A stretch of 50,709 nucleotides of DNA from JAWUWD01 sp034112085 (GTDB lineage: Bacteria > Bacteroidota > Bacteroidia > Cytophagales > Cyclobacteriaceae). The translations under genes and the position numbers were made by a program. Location: NCBI GenBank assembly GCA_034112085.1, contig JAWUWD010000081.1:1-50709 (forward strand), given 5' to 3'. Below the pieces are notes generated by a model. The model did no database searches. It saw only the letters and a program-made list of their open reading frames with translations, and was not told where the DNA came from. This document shows, piece by piece, positions 34,325 to 42,698 of the stretch (position 1 is the stretch's first letter; every line of letters begins with the position of its first letter).

Positions 34325-34342
34325 ATCAAAAATAGGATAAGT

Positions 34343-34840
34343 ATGTACAAAGTTAAAGTAAATCAATCCCCTGATCTTAACATTGTCCTTAATAAGGAAC
34401 AATATGAGATTAATGATCAAGTAATTGATTGGGATATCATTCATCTTGGCAACGATAGATATCACATTATATACAAGTCAAATTCATACCAAGCCGAGTT
34501 GATCGAATATAATAAGGAAGAGAAGTCGTTCTCATTTGATATCAACGGACAGCGACAAGAAGTGATTGTCAAAGACAAATTTGACTTACTGCTTGATAAG
34601 ATGGGGCTCAATGAGCTTAAGTCTAGTAAAATGAATAATGTGAAAGCACCAATGCCTGGGTTAATCTTTGCTATCAACATCAAAGAAGGGGACGAAGTGA
34701 AGAAAGGAGATCCAATCATGATTCTAGAAGCTATGAAAATGGAAAATATCCTAAAGTCCCCAGGAGATGGTATTGTAAAATCTATTATTGTAAAACAGGG
34801 AGACAGCGTAGAGAAAAATCAAGTACTTATCAATTTCTAA
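34343..34840 (+). CDS. Biotin carboxyl carrier protein of an acyl-CoA/acetyl-CoA carboxylase
   Basis: A 165-residue biotinyl-domain protein that carries CO2 between carboxylase and carboxyltransferase subunits. The C-terminal lipoyl/biotinyl domain (about 100-165) begins KAPMPGLIFAINIKEGDEV and contains the biotinylation motif EAMKM with target K132. The N-terminal 95 residues are a beta-rich region common in free-standing carriers of this type. ATG at 34343 is chosen because the only upstream extension uses TTG inside the promoter. No carboxylase subunit gene adjoins, so the partner enzyme (acetyl- or propionyl/methylcrotonyl-CoA carboxylase) is unknown. pyrH follows after 67 bases. Confidence 0.9.
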   Translation: MYKVKVNQSPDLNIVLNKEQYEINDQVIDWDIIHLGNDRYHIIYKSNSYQAELIEYNKEEKSFSFDINGQRQEVIVKDKFDLLLDKMGLNELKSSKMNNVKAPMPGLIFAINIKEGDEVKKGDPIMILEAMKMENILKSPGDGIVKSIIVKQGDSVEKNQVLINF

Positions 34841-34907
34841 TATCTCAATAAGATTATATTTCTTTTATTATACACCAACAGAAACTTAACCACTCAATTA
34901 TCTACGC

Positions 34908-35612
34908 ATGAAATACAAAAGAATACTTCTCAAGCTTAGCGGTGAATCGCTCATGGGATCCAAACAATATGGAATAGATCCTGAACGACTTGAGCAATAC
35001 TCCAGTGAGATCAAACAAGTTATCGATCTTGGGGTAGAAGTAGCGATAGTAATCGGTGGTGGTAACATATTCCGTGGGGTTCAAGCGGAGTCAACTGGAA
35101 TTGACCGGGTTCAGGGTGACTATATGGGTATGTTGGCAACGGTAATTAATGCTATGGCTCTACAGAGTTGTTTAGAAAAGGCAGGCATGTATACCCGATT
35201 GATGTCAGGGATCAAAATGGAACAAGTTTGTGAACCATTTATCAAAAGAAGAGCTGTGCGCCATCTTGAAAAGGGAAGAGTCGTGATTTTCGGTGCAGGT
35301 ATAGGTAATCCTTACTTCACTACTGATTCTACGGCAAGTCTTCGTGCGATTGAAATGCAAGCAGATGTAGTGCTGAAAGGAACAAGGGTTGATGGTGTCT
35401 ACACCGCTGATCCAGAGAAAGATCCTAGCGCAACCAAATATGATAACTTGTCCTTTCAAGAGGCCTATGAAAAAGGACTAAGTATTATGGACATGACAGC
35501 ATTCACATTGTGTCAAGAAAATAATTTACCGATTATTGTATTTGACATGAACAAATCTGGCAACCTACTGGATATAGTGAACGGAGAAATCAACGGAACT
35601 TTGATCTCCTAA
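34908..35612 (+). CDS. pyrH: UMP kinase
   Basis: Hexameric amino-acid-kinase-fold enzyme that phosphorylates UMP to UDP in pyrimidine synthesis. It has 234 residues with RILLKLSGESLMG, IGGGNIFRGV, the central GAGIGNPYFTTDSTASLRA and VDGVYTADPEKDPSA. It forms a unit with frr (33-base gap), a very widespread pairing. Confidence 0.99.
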   Translation: MKYKRILLKLSGESLMGSKQYGIDPERLEQYSSEIKQVIDLGVEVAIVIGGGNIFRGVQAESTGIDRVQGDYMGMLATVINAMALQSCLEKAGMYTRLMSGIKMEQVCEPFIKRRAVRHLEKGRVVIFGAGIGNPYFTTDSTASLRAIEMQADVVLKGTRVDGVYTADPEKDPSATKYDNLSFQEAYEKGLSIMDMTAFTLCQENNLPIIVFDMNKSGNLLDIVNGEINGTLIS

Positions 35613-35645
35613 AAATTAAACCCTAGACTTCAACAAGAAAAGATA

Positions 35646-36206
35646 ATGGAAGAAATAGAAATGTATTTGGAAGATGCACAAGATATGATGAATAAAAGCA
35701 TTGTACATCTCAATGATGCGCTCTCAAAAATAAGAGCCGGTAAGGCGTCTCCAGCAATGCTAGGATCTATAATGGTGGAGTATTATGGCAACCTCACACC
35801 GCTGAGTCAAGTAGCAACGGTCAACACTCCTGATGCTCGCACACTATTGGTAAAACCTTGGGAAAAACCTATGATCCAGGAAATAGAAAAGGCAATCATG
35901 AATAGTGATCTTGGCCTAAACCCTCAAAGTGATGGAGAGCAGGTGATCATCAATATCCCAGCACTAACAGAAGAACGAAGAACACAACTTGTCAAACAAT
36001 CTAAAAACGAAGGAGAACAAGGAAAAATAAGCATCCGAAATGCCCGTAAGGACACTAACGATGGTTTGAAAAAACTAAAGAATGACGGTGCTTCTGAAGA
36101 TGCCATCAAAGATGCTGAAGACAGCGTTCAGAAGCTCACGGATACTTTTATAAAGAAGATAGAAGAAGTACTGGGTAAAAAAGAGATAGACATTATGACT
36201 ATTTAA
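35646..36206 (+). CDS. frr: Ribosome recycling factor
   Basis: Splits post-termination ribosomes together with EF-G. It has 186 residues, with KIRAGKASPAMLGSIMVEYY, TPLSQVATVNTPDARTLLVK and the helical LTEERRTQLVKQSKNEGEQG. It is the last gene before a strong terminator. Confidence 0.99.
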   Translation: MEEIEMYLEDAQDMMNKSIVHLNDALSKIRAGKASPAMLGSIMVEYYGNLTPLSQVATVNTPDARTLLVKPWEKPMIQEIEKAIMNSDLGLNPQSDGEQVIINIPALTEERRTQLVKQSKNEGEQGKISIRNARKDTNDGLKKLKNDGASEDAIKDAEDSVQKLTDTFIKKIEEVLGKKEIDIMTI

Positions 36207-36224
36207 TACATTTCTAATACCTTT

Positions 36225-36266
36225 AAAACAACAAAGGCTTCTCATATGAGAAGCCTTTGTTGTTTT
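36225..36266. terminator. Perfect 42-base palindromic terminator after frr
   Basis: The sequence from AAAACAACAAAGGC to GCCTTTGTTGTTTT is a perfect 42-base palindrome centred on CATATG, with A and T runs at the two ends. It lies between the converging frr and beta-barrel genes and can terminate both. Confidence 0.92.
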
Positions 36267-36287
36267 AATAAGGTTATTACTCGTTGT

Positions 36288-36719
36288 CTAATTCACCTTT
36301 CCAAACATATAAGCTACTCCACCTCGAAGGGCAAAGTCACCTTCTAAATAGATATCTCCCATTGCTTCTATTCTCCAATGCTTGTTCAAAGAGTGACTAT
36401 ATCCTCCTCCGATGGAAATGTCATTCTCTCCGAAAAGAGCACGTACTCTTGCGAAGATGTCATCTTTGATATAATATCGAGTTCCTAGAACGATACTCGT
36501 AGTTCCAGATGTCCAGTTTTCAAACCCAGCAGATGCAGTCAATTCACTGTTAAAAAAATAATTGGCTTCAACTCCTAGCTGCACTTCATTTCCAAAGCCA
36601 TTATTATCGGACTTTAGTAGATCCAAACCTCCATTGATCATTAAATCTCCACTTCCTTGTGCTTTTGCGCTTATAGCAACTAATAGGGTAAGAGCTATCA
36701 ATATTATGTTCTTTCTCAT
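36288..36719 (-). CDS. Small outer-membrane beta-barrel protein
   Basis: An exported protein of 143 residues. The signal peptide (1-20, ending AKAQ) is followed by alternating hydrophobic strands such as VQLGVEANYFFNSELTASAG, IVLGTRYYIKDDIFARVRA and FALRGGVAYMFGK, which fit an eight-strand barrel of the OmpW/opacity type. No ligand or enzymatic motif is visible and no functional neighbour is evident. It converges on frr at the palindromic terminator. Confidence 0.8.
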   Translation of the reverse strand: MRKNIILIALTLLVAISAKAQGSGDLMINGGLDLLKSDNNGFGNEVQLGVEANYFFNSELTASAGFENWTSGTTSIVLGTRYYIKDDIFARVRALFGENDISIGGGYSHSLNKHWRIEAMGDIYLEGDFALRGGVAYMFGKVN

Positions 36720-36845
36720 AGTATCACTTTCAAATAAAGATTATTGCTGATGTTGGAATGACTGTAATGGTTGAATATTCCATTTTCCCACCCCTCAGTG
36801 TAAACGAAACTCTTTAGCAGGTGTTGTCTAATAGTGAGAGAATAC

Positions 36846-38870
36846 TTAGCTTTTTTCTAATCTCAACTTCTTCAACTCTATCATTTCGTCACGAAGCTTG
36901 GCTGCCTCCACAAAATCAAGATCTTTTGCAGCCTTTTCCATCTTTCTTTGTGATTCTTTAATCAACTTATCTATTTCTTCTACACTCATGTAGGCTACCA
37001 CAGGGTCGGCCGCCAACGAGTTCGAAGTTGGTTCAATATAATAGTTCTTGATACCCTTTTTAGAATCTGCCACTTTGGTCTGTTCAAGTATAGCCTCTTT
37101 TGATTTAAGTATAGTCGTAGGGGTTATTCCATTAGCCTTATTGTAATCCATTTGAAGACTCCTTCTCCTGTTAGTTTCACTTATCGCAATCTCCATCGAC
37201 TTAGTCATCTTATCTGCATACATGATCACTCGCCCACCGGAATTACGTGCCGCTCTACCTATGGTCTGCACCAAAGATCTGACATTTCTCAAAAATCCTT
37301 CTTTATCTGCATCCAATATGGCAACCAGTGATACCTCTGGCAAGTCTAATCCTTCTCTCAATAGATTCACGCCAACCAATACATCAAATGTTCCCAATCG
37401 AAGCTCTCTTAATATCTCAACTCTCTCAAGCGTATCAACTTCTGAGTGTATGTACCTACATCTGATTGATGCTCTTTCTAAGAACTTAGTCAACTCTTCC
37501 GCCATCCGCTTGGTCAATGTGGTTACCAAGACACGTTCATCTTTTTTTATCGTTTCATCAATCTCCTCCATGAGATTGTCCATTTGATTGAGGCTTGGCC
37601 TAACACTAATCTTTGGGTCCAATAATCCAGTTGGTCGTATGATTTGCTCAACGATCACCCCTTCTGATGCTTCCAATTCATAATCAGCTGGTGTCGCACT
37701 GACATAAACTATCTGATTATGAAGGCTTTCAAATTCGGAAAATGTCAATGGTCTATTGTCCAGAGCTGCTGGTAGGCGATAGCCGTACTCTACCAAATTG
37801 ACCTTCCGAGAACGATCACCTCCCCACATCGCTTTGATCTGTGGAAGCGTAACATGACTCTCATCAATAATCATCAAGAAGTCCTCAGGGAAATAATCTA
37901 ATAGACAAAATGGTCTTTGACCAGGCTCTCTACGGTCGAAATATCTGGAGTAATTTTCTACACCAGAACAGTAACCTAACTCTCGCATCATCTCCATGTC
38001 AAACTCGGTTCTTTCCTTTAGTCTCTTAGCTTCTGCAAATCGACCTTCTGACTCGTACATATTGAGCTGTGCAACCAAATCATCTTGAATCTCAATGATG
38101 ACTTCTTGAAGTAAGTCCTTCCCAGTCACAAATAAATTAGCAGGAAAGATAGTAATCATAGTTTCCTCGGAAATTTTCTTTCCGGTCATTGGGTCTATTT
38201 GCTGAATAGCCTCTATCTCGTCTCCCCAAAAATATAGACGATACGCAAAATCTCCGTAAGCGATAAAGATATCAACCGTATCACCTTTGACACGAAAGGT
38301 TCCTCGTTTGAATTCTACTTCTGTTCGACTATAGAGTATATCTACAAACTGAAACAATAGTTGATTACGCGATACCTTCTGACCAACTTCTAGTTTGATT
38401 ACATTCTTTCCAAATTCTTCTGGATTACCAATACCATAAATACAAGATACTGAAGCTATCACGATGACATCTCGCCTCCCTGTCAAAAGTGAGGACGTTG
38501 CTTGTAACCTTAACTTTTCTATTTCTTCATTGACCGAAAGATCCTTCTCTATATATACTCCAGTAGAAGGCATAAATGCCTCTGGCTGATAATAATCATA
38601 ATAGGAGATGAAATACTCAACGGCATTGTCAGGGAAGAACTGCTTGAATTCCCCATATAACTGCGCTGCCAAAGTCTTATTATGACTAAGAATAAGTGTA
38701 GGTTTTTGGGTTTGTTGAATGACATTGGCCATGGTAAATGTCTTACCTGATCCAGTCACTCCTAACAAAGTTTGACTTGCCTCTCCCCTATTAATACCAT
38801 CCACCAATTGCTTGATAGCTTGTGGCTGATCACCTGTCGGCTGGTACTCACTTGTCAATTCAAAATCCAT
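36846..38870 (-). CDS. uvrB: UvrABC excision nuclease subunit B
   Basis: Damage-verifying helicase-like subunit of nucleotide excision repair. At 674 residues it is standard. Walker A GVTGSGKT is at 37-44, the beta-hairpin region around YYDYYQPEAFMP follows, then the DEAD-type IIDESHVTLPQ, the helicase C motifs GVNLLREGLDLPEVSLVAIL and QTIGRAARN, and a C-terminal UVR motif (KAAKDLDFVEAAKLRDEMI). All nuclease and helicase motifs are intact. It is a single gene with no uvrA or uvrC nearby. Confidence 0.99.
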   Translation of the reverse strand: MDFELTSEYQPTGDQPQAIKQLVDGINRGEASQTLLGVTGSGKTFTMANVIQQTQKPTLILSHNKTLAAQLYGEFKQFFPDNAVEYFISYYDYYQPEAFMPSTGVYIEKDLSVNEEIEKLRLQATSSLLTGRRDVIVIASVSCIYGIGNPEEFGKNVIKLEVGQKVSRNQLLFQFVDILYSRTEVEFKRGTFRVKGDTVDIFIAYGDFAYRLYFWGDEIEAIQQIDPMTGKKISEETMITIFPANLFVTGKDLLQEVIIEIQDDLVAQLNMYESEGRFAEAKRLKERTEFDMEMMRELGYCSGVENYSRYFDRREPGQRPFCLLDYFPEDFLMIIDESHVTLPQIKAMWGGDRSRKVNLVEYGYRLPAALDNRPLTFSEFESLHNQIVYVSATPADYELEASEGVIVEQIIRPTGLLDPKISVRPSLNQMDNLMEEIDETIKKDERVLVTTLTKRMAEELTKFLERASIRCRYIHSEVDTLERVEILRELRLGTFDVLVGVNLLREGLDLPEVSLVAILDADKEGFLRNVRSLVQTIGRAARNSGGRVIMYADKMTKSMEIAISETNRRRSLQMDYNKANGITPTTILKSKEAILEQTKVADSKKGIKNYYIEPTSNSLAADPVVAYMSVEEIDKLIKESQRKMEKAAKDLDFVEAAKLRDEMIELKKLRLEKS

Positions 38871-38934
38871 GCGGTGAATTAACTAAAAGGGAATAGAATA
38901 ATCAATGATATGGCTCGAATAAAACCTTGGACAC

Positions 38935-38959
38935 AAAAAAACCCACATAAATGCAGGTT
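38935..38959 (-). terminator. Terminator after the CTD-like repeat protein gene
   Basis: On the minus strand AACCTGCAT and ATGTGGGTT pair (two wobbles) around a TT loop, followed by a T-run. It is 26 bases after the stop at 38985 and separates that gene from uvrB. Confidence 0.75.
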
Positions 38960-38984
38960 CTTTTGCTGTATAAATCAATTTTAA

Positions 38985-39620
38985 TTAACCGATCTTGATC
39001 TGCTTAGTTTCTTTTCCTGTTGAAGATTTGAGTTGGATAGTGTACTCACCTTGATCTAACTTAGATAAGTTTGCCATTCCTGAAGAACTAAAGTCTTTAC
39101 CTAAAGACTCTGTAAAGATAATTTCTCCACGGCTATCTTTTACAGACAATACTACATTCCCTTTTGCATCTGCATAAGAGAATCTCAATTTGTTCTCCTC
39201 AACATTCGAAATATAAGCTTGGAAAGCTTCTTCGCTCGGTGCCTTCTCTCCAACAACTACTTTGTCTATATAGGTGGTGTTTCCTGATGTGATTCTAAAA
39301 AAATACTCTCCTTCACCTAAAGCTTTCATATCAAACATTTGAATGAAGCCATCAGTATCATTATAAGATTGTTTGTGAACCAATTGATCGGCTGAATTGA
39401 ATACCTCTAATCTCACTCTTTGAGATTGATCCATCATAACGCCCAAGACAACTTTCATTGAATTGGTGACTGGATTGAGTTCGTGCTGAAGACTTGCTGT
39501 TTTCTCAATTTTGATTAAGTCGTTGTCTATTGGTCCATTGTTAGCGAATGATACTGTACTTCCGAATACCATTGCGCCCGATAACATTAAGGCAGTAGCT
39601 TGTTTTGTGAAATTCTTCAT
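38985..39620 (-). CDS. Secreted protein with two C-terminal-domain-like beta-sandwich repeats
   Basis: A 211-residue exported protein; the signal peptide is 1-26, ending SFAN. Two units of 70-80 residues follow, at about 53-125 and 135-211. Each has the pattern of a type IX secretion sorting domain or a similar Ig-like sandwich: VRLEVFNSADQLVHKQSY, LGEGEYFFRITSGNTTYIDK, and VVLSVKDSRGEIIFTE, LDQGEYTIQLKSSTGKETKQ. No catalytic domain precedes them, so it is not a normal type IX cargo protein. It has its own terminator. Function unknown. Confidence 0.75.
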   Translation of the reverse strand: MKNFTKQATALMLSGAMVFGSTVSFANNGPIDNDLIKIEKTASLQHELNPVTNSMKVVLGVMMDQSQRVRLEVFNSADQLVHKQSYNDTDGFIQMFDMKALGEGEYFFRITSGNTTYIDKVVVGEKAPSEEAFQAYISNVEENKLRFSYADAKGNVVLSVKDSRGEIIFTESLGKDFSSSGMANLSKLDQGEYTIQLKSSTGKETKQIKIG

Positions 39621-39761
39621 AACTGTTGTTGTTTTTTGAGTTTAAAATTATTTTATGAGTGAATGCTGTATTACAATCAGCGTACCAATAATTAAAAACC
39701 TGAAAATCAACTAGTTAATGAAATCACTAGTGTAGACGATCGTGCGAAAGTGTATAGGTAG

Positions 39762-39778
39762 TGTACGCAAATCGTACA
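39762..39778. repeat. Short inverted repeat upstream of the CTD-like repeat protein gene
   Basis: TGTACG, five bases and CGTACA form a 6+6 dyad in the 196-base gap between the YceI gene and the next minus-strand gene, about 140 bases before the latter's start. It is a possible regulator-binding site and may be chance. Confidence 0.3.
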
Positions 39779-39816
39779 GATAACCTTTTAGAAGAGAAGT
39801 ACGTATTTTCTGCTTT

Positions 39817-40341
39817 TTATTGATTCAACACACAAATTATCTTAATCTCAGTTTCTTCACTTACCATAAACTTACTAGTAGTGGAGCCCAAATTAAATTC
39901 ATAACGGTTTATTATCAGTGTCCCTGTAAATGTACTGGCCGAAAAAACAAAAGGTATTTCAACTGTTTTGGTTACTCCATGTAGAGAAAGTTTTCCTTGA
40001 GCGAGGTATTTCTCTTCTTTCTTAGAAATAGATTCAGACAGAAAACATATTTTGGGATATTTATCAGTATCAAAGAAATCTTCATTTTTTAAGTGGTTGT
40101 CCCTCTTCTTGCTTTTTGTGTTGATAGTTGAAGCTTCCACACATACATCAAATTTTGAATTTGCCAAGTCTAAAAGGTCAAATATGATATCACCAGACAT
40201 TTTTTCAAATGAACCTTCAACAGTGTTAAACCCAAAATTCCCAATTTCGAAAGTAACCTTCGATTTTGTCATATTGATAGTCTGACTATAAGCGGGATGA
40301 CTTATAATAATCACTGCTAGAATTCTTAAAATTGGCTGCAT
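39817..40341 (-). CDS. YceI family protein
   Basis: An exported lipocalin-like protein of 174 residues that binds isoprenoid or other lipid chains in characterised homologues. The signal peptide ends near YSQT at residue 21. YceI signatures include KSKVTFEIGNFGFNTVEGSF (with SKVTFE replacing the usual SxIxF), DNHLKNEDFFDTDKYPKICF and GKLSLHGVTKTVEIPF. It is transcribed alone or ahead of the CTD-like repeat protein gene, 196 bases away. Physiological role is unclear. Confidence 0.9.
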   Translation of the reverse strand: MQPILRILAVIIISHPAYSQTINMTKSKVTFEIGNFGFNTVEGSFEKMSGDIIFDLLDLANSKFDVCVEASTINTKSKKRDNHLKNEDFFDTDKYPKICFLSESISKKEEKYLAQGKLSLHGVTKTVEIPFVFSASTFTGTLIINRYEFNLGSTTSKFMVSEETEIKIICVLNQ

Positions 40342-40481
40342 CTCTTCAATTTAGTAATTTTTATGATCGATGATGAAACATGCTTCACATTTCGCGCCAA
40401 TCTCATCATCAGAGAAGGTGTTTTAGAAACAACGTCTATTAAGTTTACTTTATTCTTATTGTCTTTCTTATAAGAGTCATT

Positions 40482-40489
40482 CATCTTTG
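40482..40489 (+). promoter_or_regulatory. Possible promoter of the DUF4199 pair
   Basis: CATCTTTG is one base off TAnnTTTG, with a TTG 20 bases upstream at 40459-40461 and the ATG 18 bases downstream. Confidence 0.4.
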
Positions 40490-40506
40490 TCCAATAATCG
40501 AACACT

Positions 40507-41034
40507 ATGCTTAGAAAATCACTTACTCAAGTTCCCTTAAAATATGGCGCCATCGCCAGTGCACTATTAGCCTTGCTTTTTATGGTGCTATACTCCATGG
40601 GTAAACATCCATTGTTCGTTCCATTATTTCTTGACGTGAGATTGATAATGCTCCCTCTATTTATGTTCGTAGCCATGAAAGATTTCAGAGATAGTCAAAA
40701 TGGTGGCGTTCTACATTTCTGGCAAGGGCTCACTGTTGGATTTATCACCTTTACAACCTTGGCTATTTTGATGTCACTTTTCATTATGTCTATGGCCGAG
40801 GTGTCTGATGGCTTCTTGCAAGAGTATATTTCCGCACGATTAGAACTACTAGAAGGCAACAAAGTCCAATTTTCTGAAGCACTCAATGAACAGTTTGTCC
40901 AAGGACAAATAGACGCATTGCCACTTACCCGTCCTTTCGACCTTGCAATCGATTATTTTTGGAAAACAGTAGCAATAGGTATATTTTTAAATATTATCTT
41001 GGCAGTAGTGCTAAGGAGACAACCTAAACCTTAA
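40507..41034 (+). CDS. DUF4199 family membrane protein (first copy)
   Basis: An inner-membrane protein of 175 residues with four hydrophobic segments (about 13-31, 37-58, 74-96 and 152-171). The pattern KYGAIASALLALLFMVLYSM, a loop with FRDSQNGGVLHFWQGLTVGF and a polar stretch before the last helix is that of DUF4199. No catalytic residues are evident and the function is unknown. The second copy begins 11 bases after the stop, so the two are co-transcribed; they share layout but differ much in sequence. Confidence 0.82.
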   Translation: MLRKSLTQVPLKYGAIASALLALLFMVLYSMGKHPLFVPLFLDVRLIMLPLFMFVAMKDFRDSQNGGVLHFWQGLTVGFITFTTLAILMSLFIMSMAEVSDGFLQEYISARLELLEGNKVQFSEALNEQFVQGQIDALPLTRPFDLAIDYFWKTVAIGIFLNIILAVVLRRQPKP

Positions 41035-41045
41035 TCAATATTATC

Positions 41046-41573
41046 ATGGAAGAACAAGCTGAAAAAGTAACGGTTAAACAATTAGGCATGAAGTGGGGAG
41101 TAATACTTGCGCTCATCTCATTTGCTTATTTTATGATTTTAAATTTGGCCGGGCTAGCCCAAGAGCAAACTTATGGATATGTGGGGTATATTTTCACAAT
41201 TGTTATTTTTGTACTTGCTCATAAAGCCTACAAAGAGGAAGGAGATGGCTTCATGTCACTTGGAGAAGGCTTCAAAATTGGCGCTGTCATTACAATAATC
41301 TCTTCTATTATATCAAGTATTCTAACGTATGTCTATCTGAAATTTGTAGATGGCTCCATGCTTGAATTAATAAAGGACAAAGCTATCTCTGATATGGAAG
41401 ATCAAGGAATGAGTGAAGAACAAATTGATCAGTCTTTGGGAATTATGGAAATATTTATGACTGCAGAAGGTATCCTGATCATGGGTATAATCATGAGTAT
41501 TATTTTTGGATCTATACTGGCACTAGTAGTCTCAGCATTCACTAAAAATGCCGACCCTTCACTAGAAATGTAG
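41046..41573 (+). CDS. DUF4199 family membrane protein (second copy)
   Basis: Also 175 residues with four hydrophobic segments. Recognisable parts are MKWGVILALISFAYFMILNL, FMSLGEGFKIGAVITIISSI and a C-terminal helix IMSIIFGSILALVVSAF. The acidic loop DMEDQGMSEEQIDQSL before the last helix is typical of DUF4199. A strong terminator follows 22 bases after the stop. Glycosyltransferase genes lie just beyond. Confidence 0.85.
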   Translation: MEEQAEKVTVKQLGMKWGVILALISFAYFMILNLAGLAQEQTYGYVGYIFTIVIFVLAHKAYKEEGDGFMSLGEGFKIGAVITIISSIISSILTYVYLKFVDGSMLELIKDKAISDMEDQGMSEEQIDQSLGIMEIFMTAEGILIMGIIMSIIFGSILALVVSAFTKNADPSLEM

Positions 41574-41595
41574 ATTATAATTTCAAACTAATATC

Positions 41596-41630
41596 AAGTC
41601 CTAGTATCAATTCTTTACTAGGACTTTTTT
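41596..41630 (+). terminator. Intrinsic terminator after the DUF4199 pair
   Basis: AAGTCCTAGTA and TACTAGGACTT form a perfect 11-base-pair stem with a 9-base loop, followed by TTTT. Confidence 0.92.
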
Positions 41631-41693
41631 ATGCCTTTATAAATACGAGAGTAGTCTTTCGCTAATACTGCTTTTCTCTTTTGTCATAATCCT

Positions 41694-41701
41694 TATCTTT
41701 G
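41694..41701 (+). promoter_or_regulatory. Possible -7 element of the glycosyltransferase operon, close to the start codon
   Basis: TATCTTTG matches TAnnTTTG and ends only 6 bases before the ATG at 41708. If used, transcription would start at about 41705-41707, giving a leaderless or nearly leaderless mRNA. No TTTG at ideal distance was seen. Confidence 0.45.
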
Positions 41702-41707
41702 CTGCAT

Positions 41708-42691
41708 ATGAGTGAGAAGGTCAATATATCTGTAGTAGTCCCTCTGTACAATGAAGAGGAATCTTTACCAGAATTGTGTGAGTGGATAAGTCGTGTGATG
41801 ACGGCCAACCAATACACCTATGAGGTGCTATTGGTAGATGATGGAAGTACTGACTCCTCATGGAAAAAAGTAAAGGAGCTTTCTACCGCAAATTCCAATA
41901 TCAAAGGTATCCAATTCAATCGCAATTATGGAAAATCTGCAGCATTAGACACTGGATTCAAGGCGACTAAGGGGGAGGTAATTATCACCATGGATGCAGA
42001 CCTTCAAGACAGTCCAGAAGAAATTCCTGCACTGTACAAGCTTATCATGGAAGACGGGTATGACCTCATCTCTGGATGGAAGAAAAAGCGCCATGACCCT
42101 ATCAGTAAGACCATACCTTCTAAATTTTTCAACTATATCACAAGGGTAATCTCTGGCATCAAACTCCATGACTTCAATTGTGGACTCAAAGCCTATAAAA
42201 GCAAAGTTGTAAAGTCAATTAATGTCTATGGAGAGATGCATAGATATATTCCAGTCATCGCTAAATGGCATGGATTTGCGAATATAGGTGAGCAAGTAGT
42301 AGCGCATCAGGAGCGAAAATATGGCGTGACCAAATTTGGGCTTGAGCGATTCATTAATGGATTTCTTGATTTGATTTCGATTACTTTTGTCTCTCGTTTT
42401 CGCAAAAAACCAATGCACTTCTTTGGCACGTTAGGAACTTTATCATTCTTCTCTGGATTTGCCTTCACGGTGAAAATCTTCTGGGACAAGATTGACTCAA
42501 TCTATATTTCAAAAGTGCCTCTAGCTAGAGATGTTACTGAGCAACCTTTGTTTTACTTGGCGCTCGTAGCACTAATGATAGGTGTACAGTTATTTCTTAC
42601 TGGGTTTATCGCTGAGATGATTGCTATCAACTCTAGTAACACCAATGAATATCTGGTGAGTAATCGTGTAGGAATGGACCAAGAATCCTAG
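41708..42691 (+). CDS. GT2 glycosyltransferase, GtrB/dolichyl-phosphate-mannose-synthase type
   Basis: Transfers a sugar from a nucleotide sugar to a polyprenyl phosphate on the cytoplasmic side. The 327 residues have a GT-A domain (SVVVPLYNEEESLPELC, LLVDDGSTDSS, the DAD motif at 96-98 in TMDADLQDSPEE) and two C-terminal membrane helices (about 235-255 and 275-300), which is the GtrB/YfdH layout. ATG at 41708 is preferred because upstream in-frame codons fall in the promoter. It is the first gene of an operon with a second GT2, a cupin and rluF. The sugar and acceptor are not predictable. Confidence 0.92.
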   Translation: MSEKVNISVVVPLYNEEESLPELCEWISRVMTANQYTYEVLLVDDGSTDSSWKKVKELSTANSNIKGIQFNRNYGKSAALDTGFKATKGEVIITMDADLQDSPEEIPALYKLIMEDGYDLISGWKKKRHDPISKTIPSKFFNYITRVISGIKLHDFNCGLKAYKSKVVKSINVYGEMHRYIPVIAKWHGFANIGEQVVAHQERKYGVTKFGLERFINGFLDLISITFVSRFRKKPMHFFGTLGTLSFFSGFAFTVKIFWDKIDSIYISKVPLARDVTEQPLFYLALVALMIGVQLFLTGFIAEMIAINSSNTNEYLVSNRVGMDQES

Positions 42692-42698
42692 CATCAAA

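Noticed and set aside
34298..34342. TTG-started extension of the biotinyl carrier protein
   Set aside because: The extension contains the likely -7 promoter box, and ATG at 34343 has a purine-rich sequence just before it.
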